The translations under genes and the position numbers were made by a program. From Curvularia sp. ZM96 (Eukaryota > Ascomycota > Dothideomycetes > Pleosporales > Pleosporaceae), in contig JAJGBQ010000002.1 of assembly GCA_022457065.1 (NCBI GenBank), positions 1,240,001 through 1,304,000 of the forward strand: a stretch of 64,000 nt of DNA. The letters run 5' to 3'. Below the pieces are notes generated by a model. It had not been told where the DNA came from and did no database searches. It was given only the letters and a program-made list of their open reading frames with translations. Below, one piece after another: positions 21,483 to 32,151 of the stretch (positions are counted from its first letter, which is position 1; each line of letters opens with the position of its first letter).

Positions 21483-23695
21483 ACTGCTCAACCACCGCAG
21501 TTATCCAGGGGATGAGAGGGAAATGAGATGAAATGATGGGGAGAGTGGCTTGGAGTGGCTCGAAGGCGGCGGCGGTTATACAATGTAATAGGGAGTTTGT
21601 TTACTCTTTTATTCCTCCTGTTTTTTTCATGACAATTTTCGATGGTTGGTTTTAGGACAACCAGGACGTGTGCTATATTCTGTTCCCTAGACGGGCATGG
21701 AAGAAAGAGAAAAGGTCCACATATCACATTAACATTTTTTTTTTTTGGTACTCTCTGCGGAGATTGAAGCAAAAAGAGCGGCTTCATTGGACTGGTGGTG
21801 TGTATGACAAAGTGCGATTGATTCCCTTTGTTTGTGTGTTTTTACAGTACAAGAGTGTTCAACATAAACTCATGAAAATACATCAATGACTTGCATCTCT
21901 CTCTCTCCCTTCCTTCCCAACCCCCTTCACACTTGCACACAGCCTGCAAATTACGCAACTTACCCGATCGCTTGGCCCCGACTTCTCGGCGCATAAAACC
22001 AGGCACCGGAACCATGCATGTCTCGGGAACCAAGGTTAAGCAAAAGGCAAAAAATAAAACCAAGACCCTGGGGTCGATCAGGCAGGAATTTGGCACAGTA
22101 TCTGTGTCGTATTGTTAGCACCCCCCACACACAGATATCCCAACCCTAGCTAATAGGTGTCGTTCGGATGTCGAACCGCCCGTTGAGATCTAGCCCGCTG
22201 AGGTTCTGTCATCAGCGCTGGGCCCTGCTGGCGTTGGTGTTGGTGTTGGAGTTGGAGTTAGTGGCGGACTTTTTCTTGGCTGGCGCGTCTCGAGGTGAAA
22301 CTGGATAGTCGAAGGAGAGATTGGCAGTGCAACATAAAGCCGAAAGCGTAACATTTACTTGTATGTTGGTGAAAATGTGCGAAGGGTCGTGAGGCTTGGG
22401 TATTTCATGCAGCTGTGCGAGATGCGGTGTGCTTGGTGTTGGCGTGCTGGTGGGTGTGTCGGCGCCTAGGCATACTGATGATGGCTTGTATGGAGTGTGG
22501 TTAGTGGATTTGGCAGAGGATGCGTCTGGACGTAGTTCAGGTGGGCTGATTGCAATGTGTTGATGGGGCCTGTGAGTGATGCAATACGACCGATATTATT
22601 TGCACTTCCTATTTAGCTGAGGATATGCACTCAATAATTGGGAATACAGAGTGACATTCAACATGCAAATACATCTTCCGAAGAGTTTGTATTGAAGTGT
22701 CTTGACCTGTGTTTTAGAAGGTCATAGTAGAAGAGAGTCGTGCTACAGCCATGCGGATTGAGTTGCGCCAACCCTTTTTCCTCCTCAAGTCTTTTTGCAT
22801 ATTTGAGGTCAAGATTGACAAAACTGCTAGTTTTTTTTTGGTTGGATAATCGACCACAACAAAGGGTGCGTCGTTTCCTGTTGATCGTCGACCGTGAAGG
22901 GAGGCTCACATGACGCAACCGCAGTCTATGTCTTCGTCTGTGTATGTTTCATGAGTAACTGACACATCGAGCGATATCACTATCAAGCTGAATTGTGCGT
23001 CAATTGTAAAGCGGAAGTTGAGGCGCCAGGTGAGGATCTTGCGCTAAGAAGCACTCTCCCAGGGCTGCAGTCGGTTTCTAGTAGTGAAACGCTCAGCACG
23101 ATACAGCTTTATGAGGCGATAGCTTTTGTAGAAGCCATGCGCTGGGCTACCAGACTGAACACGGCAACGGAAGATATGAAGATGGCGAGGTTGTAGAACT
23201 GCAATCACATCAACTCAAGGTTCCATGCTGCGGCAAGGGAACATACAGCCTTCCTCGAATAAGCGCTCTCCTCGGCTTCACTACGCGCTTCGACAAAGAG
23301 TCGACGTAGGTTTGGCAAGTTAGAAGGCTGTTGGACTGCATTAGAGCCTTCGTCAAACAACTACTCTTCCACTTACCATGTTGACGCTCGTGATAGCGGA
23401 GTAACGGGGGTGGAAGTGTCGAAGCATTGGGCTAGATGCGATTCCGACGCACGGGCCTCGTCATCAAGGTGGCAGTCGCGAAGCTCCACGAACATTGTCC
23501 TCTTCCGCGAATCCCTCTCCACGCCGCCACTCGACTTCTCAAGACAGTGATTTCTTGACCGTCCTCTAGGGGAAGCCCGGTAATCTGAATTGGTAGTCCC
23601 TCCGTCTCGAATCGACCGTACACATACGTCCCACCTTCACAAGCCGCAATCGGAGGGGTTTGGGCTGAGTAGTCGGCTGGTGCCTTTCTATAAAG
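21483..23695. other. Gene-free region, secreted-protein gene to AP beta subunit
   Basis: It contains the 3' flank of the secreted-protein gene (poly-T near 21737-21748), a GTTGGT/GTTGGA-type low-complexity run near 22230-22262, and the AP-subunit promoter. A minus-strand frame at 23432-23809 overlaps the first AP exon and is not supported. Confidence 0.45.
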
Positions 23696-26238
23696 ATGGC
23701 TGTCAGTAGAATAAGGGGCGCATTTGCGCCGCCACGCAAGGGAGAAACATTCGAGTTGCGGGCCGGTCTGGTGTATGAAATCACCCCAGGCACAAGTACA
23801 ACTGTTCACAACTGACGATTGCCTTTAGTTCCCAATATGCCTACGAACGGTGAGCGCCTAGTTCTATGAGATATACAATGGTCGGGACGCTAAGACTGTC
23901 GCAGAAAAGAGGCCATCCAGAAGACAATTATGTCAATGACCCTGGGCAAGGATGTGTCTGCGCTGTTTCCTGATGTGTTGAAGAATATCGCAACCTCAGA
24001 CCTGGACCAGAAGAAGCTGGTATATCTATATCTCATGTGTGTGTATCCGGCGCTACGGTACTGCCAGAACTGACGATATGCCTCAGGAACTACGCCAAGT
24101 CACACCCAGATCTCTGCATTCTCGCCGTAAATACGTTTGTTCAAGACTCGGAAGACCCGAACCCTCTTATACGAGCGATAGCGATACGGACGATGGGATG
24201 TATTCGAGTTGACAAGATGGTGGACTACATGGAGGAGCCCTTGCGGAAAACACTGAGAGACGAATCGCCATACGTACGGAAGACCGCGGCGTTGTGTGTG
24301 GCCAAGTTGTTTGATCTCGCTCCCGCCATGTGCATTGAGAACGGCTTCATCGAGCAGCTGCAAGAGCTGGTTGGAGACCCCAACCCCATGGTAGTCGCAA
24401 ACTCAGTCACAGCGTTGGTGGAGATCCAGGAAACCGCACCAGAAACCAAGGCCCTTGTTATTACCTCGACGCAACTCAAAAAGATGCTTTTGGCACTGAA
24501 CGAGTGTACAGAGTGGGGTCGTGTGACTTTGCTCACCACGCTGGCAGACTACAAGGCAGCAGATACCAAGGAGTCAGAACACATTTGCGAACGAGTTGTC
24601 CCACAGTTCCAGCACGTCAATCCGAGTGTAGTGTTGGCAGCTGTCAAGGTCGTCTTCTTGCATATGCGTCAAATTTCCCCTGAGCTGATGAAGTCATATT
24701 TGAAGAAGATGGCACCGCCGCTAGGTGGGTATTGAAGTCGAAAATCACGGGACCACAGCTAATATACTACAGTCACACTTGTCTCATCTGCGCCAGAAGT
24801 GCAGTACGTTGCGCTACGGAACATTGATCTGCTCCTTCAGAAGCAACCCGACATCCTCAGCAAGGAAATGCGCGTTTTCTTCTGCAAATACAATGACCCG
24901 CCGTATCTGAAGATGCAAAAGCTTGAAATCATGGTGCAGATAGCGAACGACAAGAACGTGGACCAACTGCTGGCCGAGCTGAAGGAGTATGCTATGGAGG
25001 TAGACATGGACTTTGTACGACGAGCCGTCAAGGCCATTGGCCAAGTTGCCATCAAGATTGAAAGTGCGAGCGAGAAGTGTGTCAACACGCTGCTTGACCT
25101 TATCAATACCAAGGTCAACTATGTCGTGCAGGAAGCCATTGTAGTCATCAAGGACATCTTCCGAAAGTACCCCGGGTACGAAGGCATGATACCGACATTG
25201 TGCCAGTGCATAGATGAGCTGGATGAGCCGAATGCCAGGGCTTCGCTCATTTGGATTGTAGGAGAGTATGCGGAGAAGATTAACAACGCTGGCGAGATTC
25301 TATCAAATTTCGTCGACACATTCGCCGAAGAGTTCACTCAGGTATGTTTAACTGGTGTGTCTAGGCGAAATTGCTAACATAGTTCAGACACAACTTCAGA
25401 TTCTTACAGCTGTTGTCAAGTTGTTCCTGAAGAAGCCAGACCAAGCACAAGGCTTGGTGACAAAGGTGCTGCAGGCCGCCACAGCAGACAACGATAACCC
25501 AGATATTCGAGACCGAGCTTACGTCTACTGGCGACTACTATCCAGTGATCCCCAGATAACCAAGGTATGTGATGTCTATGAAGATGATTCAGAACAGTGG
25601 TTGACGTGATGCAGGATATTGTGCTCTCGGACAAGCCTCCGATTACATCGACAATACGGTCGCTGCCTCCTCAATTACTTGAGAATCTGCTTACAGAACT
25701 ATCAACTCTGGCATCAGTTTACCACAAGCCACCGGAGGCCTTCCTTGGACAGGGAAGGTTCGGCGCGGAAGCGATGCAACGAGCTGCAATCGAGGAGCAG
25801 CAAGAAGAAGCCCGAGAAAATCCGATTGCCGCAGCAGCTGCAGCGGTGGCAGCCGGTGGACAAGCGCCTACGAATATCGAAAATCTTTTGGACATTGATT
25901 TTGATGGGTCTGCACCTGCGTCGATGCAAAAGCAGCCTACACCTGGCGCATCTGGGCTAGAGGGCCTCGCTGGCACACCGCAACGTGTGGCATCACCAGT
26001 GGGAAATGTAGGTCAACCACAGTCAAACATGGACGATCTGCTCGGGTTGTTTGGAGACGGAGGCGGCGGTGGTGGAGGAGCGGCAGCTGCGCCTGCGGGC
26101 CAGATGAGTAACGACGACATTATGAATGGATTCGCAAGCATGAGCATGGAGACGAACCAGCCGCCGCCTGCGAGCCAGCAATTGGGTAGTGGGCAAGAGG
26201 GCAAGAAGAGCAACCAAGATCTTCTCGACTTGTTTTAA
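23696..26238 (+). CDS. APL2: AP-1/AP-2 type adaptor complex beta subunit (beta-adaptin)
   Basis: Beta-adaptins form the large shared subunit of clathrin adaptors at the trans-Golgi, endosomes or plasma membrane. Exons are 23696-23772, 23829-23849 (21 nt), 23905-24036, 24087-24724, 24773-25341, 25388-25564 and 25615-26238. The ATG at 23696 gives MAVSRIRGAFAPPRKGETFE, then LRAGLVSQYAYERKEAIQ across exons 1-3. Diagnostic HEAT-solenoid text follows: MSMTLGKDVSALFPDVLKNI, KKLVYLYLMNYAKSHPDL, IRTMGCIRVDKMVDYM, RDESPYVRKTAALCVAKL. The hinge is Ala/Gly-rich with a clathrin-box-like LLDIDF near IENLLDIDFDG, and the C-terminus ends in LLDLF, a classical clathrin box. There is no C-terminal appendage domain, as in several fungal AP-1 beta subunits. 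All phases agree. The clathrin boxes and missing ear favour AP-1, but AP-2 cannot be excluded without comparison. Confidence 0.95.
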
Positions 26239-27797
26239 GTGGTGGTAGCTGTATAGCAAAGGAAGGGAAAGCGTCTCTTGAGTTGGAGAGATAGAAAGAA
26301 AGAAAGAAGAGCATTCATGGGTGCTGAGCAATCCATGTTCCGAGCGCAAGTATGTAGATGAAGCGAAAGAAGTACTGTTACTGCTACTTGGCATTATAGT
26401 AGTAGGACCAATAGTATGGCTCCATTCCACGATTTCTTCCTCCTTTTTCATTCCCTTTGAAAAAAGCATAGAGAATGTGTGCATTAAACGTAAGCTTTGG
26501 CTTTCCCCGCACTCTTCATTATCATTATCATCATCAATGAACGATTGATGGCCCCATGCATGCGCCTTTGTGCAAGCTCGAGCTGAGCGAACATGTACAT
26601 AGATAGGCAAGTAAGACGAACGATATAGCGCCAAGAATCAGCAGCCACGAACCAGCCAGCCAGCCAGCCTGAGTAATCCAAGCCCCCCTCCCCTTCCCCA
26701 GGATGTTGAGAGTAAGCTAATTTTAAAAGAGTTTGCAAAGCCCAAAGGAAAAAGAAAGGAAAAAAAAGGTCAGGCAAGCCTTTGATGTGGTAGTTTGTTG
26801 AGTAAGCAAGGATAGGTCGTGGTTGGTGGATTGGGTAAGCTAAGCACTTGGCCGCAAAGGGACAAGGGTTGTAATGATGATCGACTTGACATGTGCTTTC
26901 CAATTAGCAGGCAGTCAGTCATACACCCACAGAGAGAGACATAGGGGGATAAGGACAGAAGAGTATTCGATATGGCATGATATTGATGTTGATATACTAT
27001 ATGTATATATCATTCATTCTCGTCATTGGTTCATTAGAGCCATGAGTTCTGAATTGTGGCATTAAGCATTACTTTAGTGATTTGGTATTAAAAAAGAAGT
27101 GCCCTAGCTTGCTGTTTCCCTGTGTGGACGAAGGGGTAAGCTAGGGCGTAGAAAGAAGTGAAAAAAGCAAAGGAGAAAAGGGCCTGTTCATCGTGTATCA
27201 GGCACCAAGTTCCCCCCTTGCATCCTCTGCGACGCGACAGACACACGTCGTTGGATTCATGCGTTGGTTCAACCATGCAATCTTAGTTGCCTCCTCCCGT
27301 TGACCTTATCCCAACATGATCTTCAGAAGGGATGGGGAAAAAACCCTGCCTGTATGCAGACCGTCCAGCCGCTCAAAGAAAAGAAGAGGAGCCATATCGA
27401 AGGGCGGCGGCGGCTGTGGCGTGGAAGCGAATGTGTATTTTACAATGGAACTTTTGTTGCAAAAAGTGCCAATAGAAGCGATTGACTTGGGTATCAAAAA
27501 GAAGAAAAGATAATAAACCACGCTCTCGGCGCTAGAAGGAGTCCACTAGAAATAGGCAGTGGTCCTGGGGAAGAGTGATACGTGTCGTCGTTCTACTCGG
27601 TAGAGACGCGCGCGATTTCTATGCCGTAATGCCCATGGTTATGTCCATGGGACGCTGAAATGCTTCGCAAACAAGAAAAAAACTCCGGTCCAATGCATAG
27701 GTCGTAAAGGCCGTCTCCTGGGGAGATTATTAGGTGATGTGCGAATTTGGAGATGGGTGGAAGTTTGGAGGGTGAGAGATGTAGATAGGTGTGGCTT
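26239..27797. other. Intergenic region between convergent genes
   Basis: The region lies between the 3' ends of the AP subunit (+) and AUR1 (-). It holds a GAAA run near 26290-26310, a CCAG tetranucleotide run near 26647-26668, and TATATAT-rich sequence near 26995-27010. No coding or RNA feature is supported. Confidence 0.5.
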
Positions 27798-29259
27798 CTA
27801 GTCTTTGCGGAGAGTGTGCTCGGTATCGGATCCGACAGTGTCTCCGTCCCAGAGGCTCTGGTTGTCGTCAGTGGGCGAACGGGCACCAATTGGACTTCGG
27901 CCGCCGGTGGAGTAGGACGACGAGGAACCGCTGGCCCAGTCCTCCGAGTCGGAGTGCGGAGGGAACTCCTCGTAGATGTCGAGCATGCTGAAGCCAGCAC
28001 CATCCATGGGGTCGCCAATCTCTACATAGTCGTAGTCCCATCGGAACTCCTTGTCGAATTGAGGGCGGGGGAGGAAGTTGGCACGGCCGAAGAAGTAGCA
28101 GACACCGGCGACTAAGATGGGTTAGCGGAGGTGGAGTTGGAACTCAGACGTTAGGAACTTACGGAGACTGCCAGCGACCAGGTCAACGGCGTAGTGGTGG
28201 GAGAAGTACATGGTGGACCACCAAAGCCACATGGTGTAGAATACATATACAGGGAACAGCTTAGGGAACAAGTGACCCATGAACAATGTCTCGAGCGTAG
28301 CCCATCCAGAATGCAGCGAAGGGAAAGCACCAAAAACCATGGGCGAGCCCATGAAGGCAGTAGTGTAGATGTCGAAGCCAGTGAGGCGGTCGATTGCCTT
28401 GAGTCCTGCAGCGTCTCCCTTGACGCTGTAGGTAGCAGGCGCCAGTCCGTACGTGTTCTCGTACCAGGGTGGGGAGCAAGGGAAGACAATCTGGATGAGA
28501 ACCGCGGTAATGTTCATGTAGCCAAAGGCGCGAGCCCAGATGGGGAGGGTTCCTGGAGGGCCCCAGATGAACATGCATCCGCTAACAATGACGGGCGATA
28601 CGTAGTGGACGACTCCGTATGGCAGCCAGGCAAGGATGTCGAGGACCGTGTGCTTGTTGGCGGATAGAATGTTGCTCAAGTTGGAGCCGTAAATAATGTT
28701 CTCGAGCGCGGGGAGGACGCGGACCCAGATGGCAGGTCGGTATTCGGGGGAGATGTATCTGGTGGAGTAGTTAGTATCTTGGCTCCGAGAGTAAGAGAGA
28801 GAGAAAAAATACGTACTTGCAGCTCGAGAAGAGGAATAGCCAGGTAAGCGTGGGAAGCAATGGGAGCAAGAATTGGCGAGTAATGGGCAGGCACAAGCCC
28901 GTCATGAGAAGTGTTGCAATAAATGTTTTAGCAAAAGGGCCGGGGGCCTCGCTGACGGACAGGGAGAAGATGGCGACAATGGCGAGGAAGAGGTACTGAG
29001 CGTCGTAGATGGACCACGAGTGGGTGCGCAGGGAGCGGAGGGTATCCGAGGGCGAGAAGGATGTCTCGAGAGAGGCAATGGACGAGGTCGGCGACTGGCG
29101 CCCGCGTATGCGCGACCTGGTAGCCCTCCACTTTCTGCGCACGCGGTGGGGGATCAGACTGGGCAGGGCCGAGAGGCCTGGGACCGAGGAGCGCGAGAGC
29201 ATGTCGGAGGCCGTGGTGGTGGTGTTGTCGAGGAAGGCTAGGTAGCTCTTGTTGGTCAT
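27798..29259 (-). CDS. AUR1: Inositol phosphorylceramide synthase catalytic subunit
   Basis: AUR1 transfers phosphoinositol from phosphatidylinositol to ceramide in the Golgi, an essential step of fungal sphingolipid synthesis and the target of aureobasidin A. Exons 28817-29259, 28163-28758 and 27798-28111 give 450 residues. The N-terminal 75 residues are hydrophilic and Ser/Arg-rich, then several membrane helices follow (YLFLAIVAIFSLSV, TFIATLLMTGLCL). Family motifs are clear: ILAWLPYGVVHYVSPV, GPPGTLPIWARAFGYMN, FPCSPPWYENTYGLAPA, GAFPSLHSGWATLE and STMYFSHHYAVDLVAGS. The latter two carry the histidines and aspartate of the PAP2-like active site. The C-terminus is an acidic, Ser-rich cytosolic tail (DSEDWASGSSSS). 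Exon phases 2 and 1 match. The call is secure. Confidence 0.96.
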
Positions 29260-31499
29260 GGTGAAGGTCGGTCGTCGGTCGCCTGGGGGAACGGCGGCGG
29301 GAGCGGCGGTCGGGAGCACGAGGGCGAGGAGCAGAAGAAGCACAAGAGCAGCAACAACCACGGGTGGAGGGCGTGGGCGGCGGGCGAGGGGCGTCGTCGA
29401 GCCTCTTTTTGAAGACTGGTTGCTTTTTCTGGGGGACGACGAGCAGCGTGCGTGGAGCGAGCAGGAGTGGGCGGGCAGGACGGAAGAGGGCGGACTAAGG
29501 ATTATGAAAGGCGCGATGGGCTAGGCAGGCACTGGGCTGGGTAGGGGAAGGAAGCTTCGGATGGCTGAGGCGCGACGTGAGCGGCTAACTGTGCGCGGGC
29601 TAGGCCGAGGGCGCACCCAATCTGCAATCTCGTTTGCCAGCCGGCCCTGGGCTCCAGCATACCGTACCCATGGCGCTTTTCCATGCTGCGCGGTGATGCT
29701 CGTTGCCCGGCGCTAGGCGTCCATGTCGCGGTGTTGGTAATGGCCTGCTTGCTGGTACGGCGACGGTATTGTGCGGCTGCGGCCCATGGGCGACGCAGCA
29801 GCACAGCCCCTGGGCAGCCAGCGTGCATCTGCACTGCACGGCACGGCACGCCTGACCAGCGTGCTCGAGGTAGCAGTACATGGCACCGCAGCAGTCGTGA
29901 GGCCATCATGACACGACGAGAGAAAAAGCTACCCGCGCCTAGAGTCGTGTCGTGCGCGAATGATGTAGCGGGAATGCGCTGGACACTGCGTTAGCTTGCC
30001 ATGACATCAACACACCGCCGATGGGCTGCGAGCATCGATGACTACATCCCTGCCCACGCGAATACGCTGTACGAGAAACGAGGGTGGTGCTGTGCTGTGA
30101 GCCTCACCTTGGGCCTGGCCCTTGGCGCCGTCATGTTTCGGCTGCCGCCAGCTGGCTGCAGCTGCTGAAACCCCGTGGCCTTGTAAAGTCCGCCTTGGTC
30201 CCAATCGCCGTCCGCAGCCTCCGCCTCGCGCCCCAAAAGGCGTCCGCTGACTGTGTCGTGCTGGCAGTGTATCGTCCGCCCCGTCGTCTGATTAAGCGCC
30301 TCGGCACATAGTACGATCCGCACCCGCGCAGGTCGCACTGCTCGGCCTCCGACCCACGCCCCTCGACTCTGCTCTCATGTCGCTGTCGCTCTAGTGTCCG
30401 GTCATGCTGAACAATTTCCCTGCTCCATCGTCTTCCGCCGCAGTTAGCTTCATCCCTGCATCCATTCATGCACTTTTCGCCCGTGGCCAGCGGACTATCG
30501 GACCAAGGTTAGTCTGCTCGCACGACCCTCCGACTCACCGTCCCAGCCTAGCGCCCTCGAAAGGCCCATTACACACGGCACCAAGCAAAGAGAAAAAAAA
30601 ACTTCAATGCACACAAAATAAAGGAAAAAAAAAGAGGGACCCATTAGGTTCATGCCAATGCCCGCGCCGAGGAAAATGCCTCACAAACAAACACAGAACG
30701 AATTATCCATCGCAAACTGCTGCCAGCGATCATCGTAGTAATTTCCTCTACGGAGTAGCCTCCCTATAATGACATGACTCTTGTCCTGCTCTCTCACTCT
30801 CCATCCACACACCACAACCATGAGTCTCGTGCCCAACGCCTCACTACCTCTCTCCCCTTGCCGTCCATCCCATCTTTCCCCACTCTCTCAACAAAACAAC
30901 CCTATATCCCCTCCCGCTCGCATACGTTCCACCGTTGAACCTGTCAGCCCCCTCCCCGGCCGAACACAGCATCACCTAGTGTTTCACTCATGCCAGGAAC
31001 GGAAACGGGGGGGAGAGTTCCCACGGCTCCACAAAACCCAAATACCCTCTTTACCAAATAGTGCAGGGAAAAAAAATGACACCCCAAACCAAACCAAACT
31101 TTGAGCTGTCGCCCCTGCATCAAAGTCGGCAATTCTAGCCTCGATGTATGTCTCGTCCCAATCCCAATACTACCAAGACGTATTACTACACTGCACATCA
31201 CCCTCACCGTAGTCTATTAGCCTCGTCTTGGCTCTCTTTGATCGGCTCTCCCCTTACTACCTACGTACCCTTACCATTACGCCTCGCCTCGCCTCGCCCT
31301 TTCTTTCCCCGTTTCCGCGCGCAAAACATTGGGAACCTTACCTCACCTCCCCAGTCCACATACCGGCCTGTGCAGACCCCTCGTGCGAGGCGGACCAACC
31401 GACTGACCCAGCCAGCACGGCTTGGTTTACCCGACAACCCTTTCTCTTTTCATCTGTGTTTTGTTTACTTTTTGTTCTCTTCTTCGTCTGCTTACCCTG

Positions 31500-31527
31500 C
31501 ACTGCACTGCACTGCACTGCACTGCAC
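31500..31527. repeat. ACTGC pentanucleotide repeat
   Basis: About five tandem copies of ACTGC are followed within 20 nt by a four-copy TACA run. Confidence 0.85.
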
Positions 31528-31837
31528 GTACTTGGGCCCCCAATCTTACATACATACATACATGCTGTCTCTCGCTTGTTCGCATGCCCATGTACCTTCG
31601 CCTCGCACGCGAGAGAGAGGTGTGCCAAGACCCACATAATCCCACGTGACCGCCCATCCGGTACAATCCGAGTATAGTCTCATTACCAAAACTAGGTAAG
31701 ATAAGGGGAGTAACAAGTACAGGTACTTGATGATATTCAGGAACCAAACGGGAGCTATTGTGGGGCTCTCTGGATCGCTTCTCTGCATTTCGCCGCGCTT
31801 TGTTTGGTTTACTACTACTTACTACATGCAAACAAAA

Positions 31838-31865
31838 CATGTTCATGTTCATGTTCATGTTCATG
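31838..31865. repeat. ATGTTC hexanucleotide repeat
   Basis: Four-plus perfect tandem copies of ATGTTC lie in non-coding sequence about 0.3 kb downstream of the NYN gene stop codon. Confidence 0.85.
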
Positions 31866-32151
31866 GAAAAAAGTGGCGTCATGAAACACACATGATCCCA
31901 TCGTTCTTGTAGAGAAAAAAAGTATAAGGGTAGTGATGTAAGAACCAGTTATTAGAAAGAAAACCCGCCCACTTCCGAAGAACAAAGTACATGGTACATG
32001 GTACATATGTACGTCAGAATGAGTAAGAGCAGAAAGAAAAAACATTCAACTACCGAACCAGACAAAACAAGCTCCCACTGCCGTTCATGCAATGCAATAC
32101 CACCACACCATCCCGTGTGCAGCGCATAGGTACCATGTCCATACATCGTAC

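Larger units (their letters stand above)
29260..32151. other. Gene-free region, AUR1 promoter to NYN gene
   Basis: The AUR1 promoter lies at the left. From about 30780 to 31340 the plus strand is strikingly pyrimidine/C-rich. Between 31500 and 32010 several short tandem repeats cluster: ACTGC (about five copies, 31500-31527), TACA (31547-31562), ATGTTC (about four, 31838-31865) and GTACATG (31987-32006). No gene is supported. Confidence 0.5.

Noticed and set aside
20727..21491. Minus-strand frame of 254 codons opposite the secreted-protein gene
   Set aside because: It is explained by the 12-nt coding repeat having no stop on the other strand. The plus strand has a signal peptide, in-phase introns and a recognised core.
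23432..23809. Minus-strand frame of about 125 codons upstream of and overlapping the AP subunit
   Set aside because: It overlaps the first exon of the adaptor gene, has no recognisable domain and no start or splice support.
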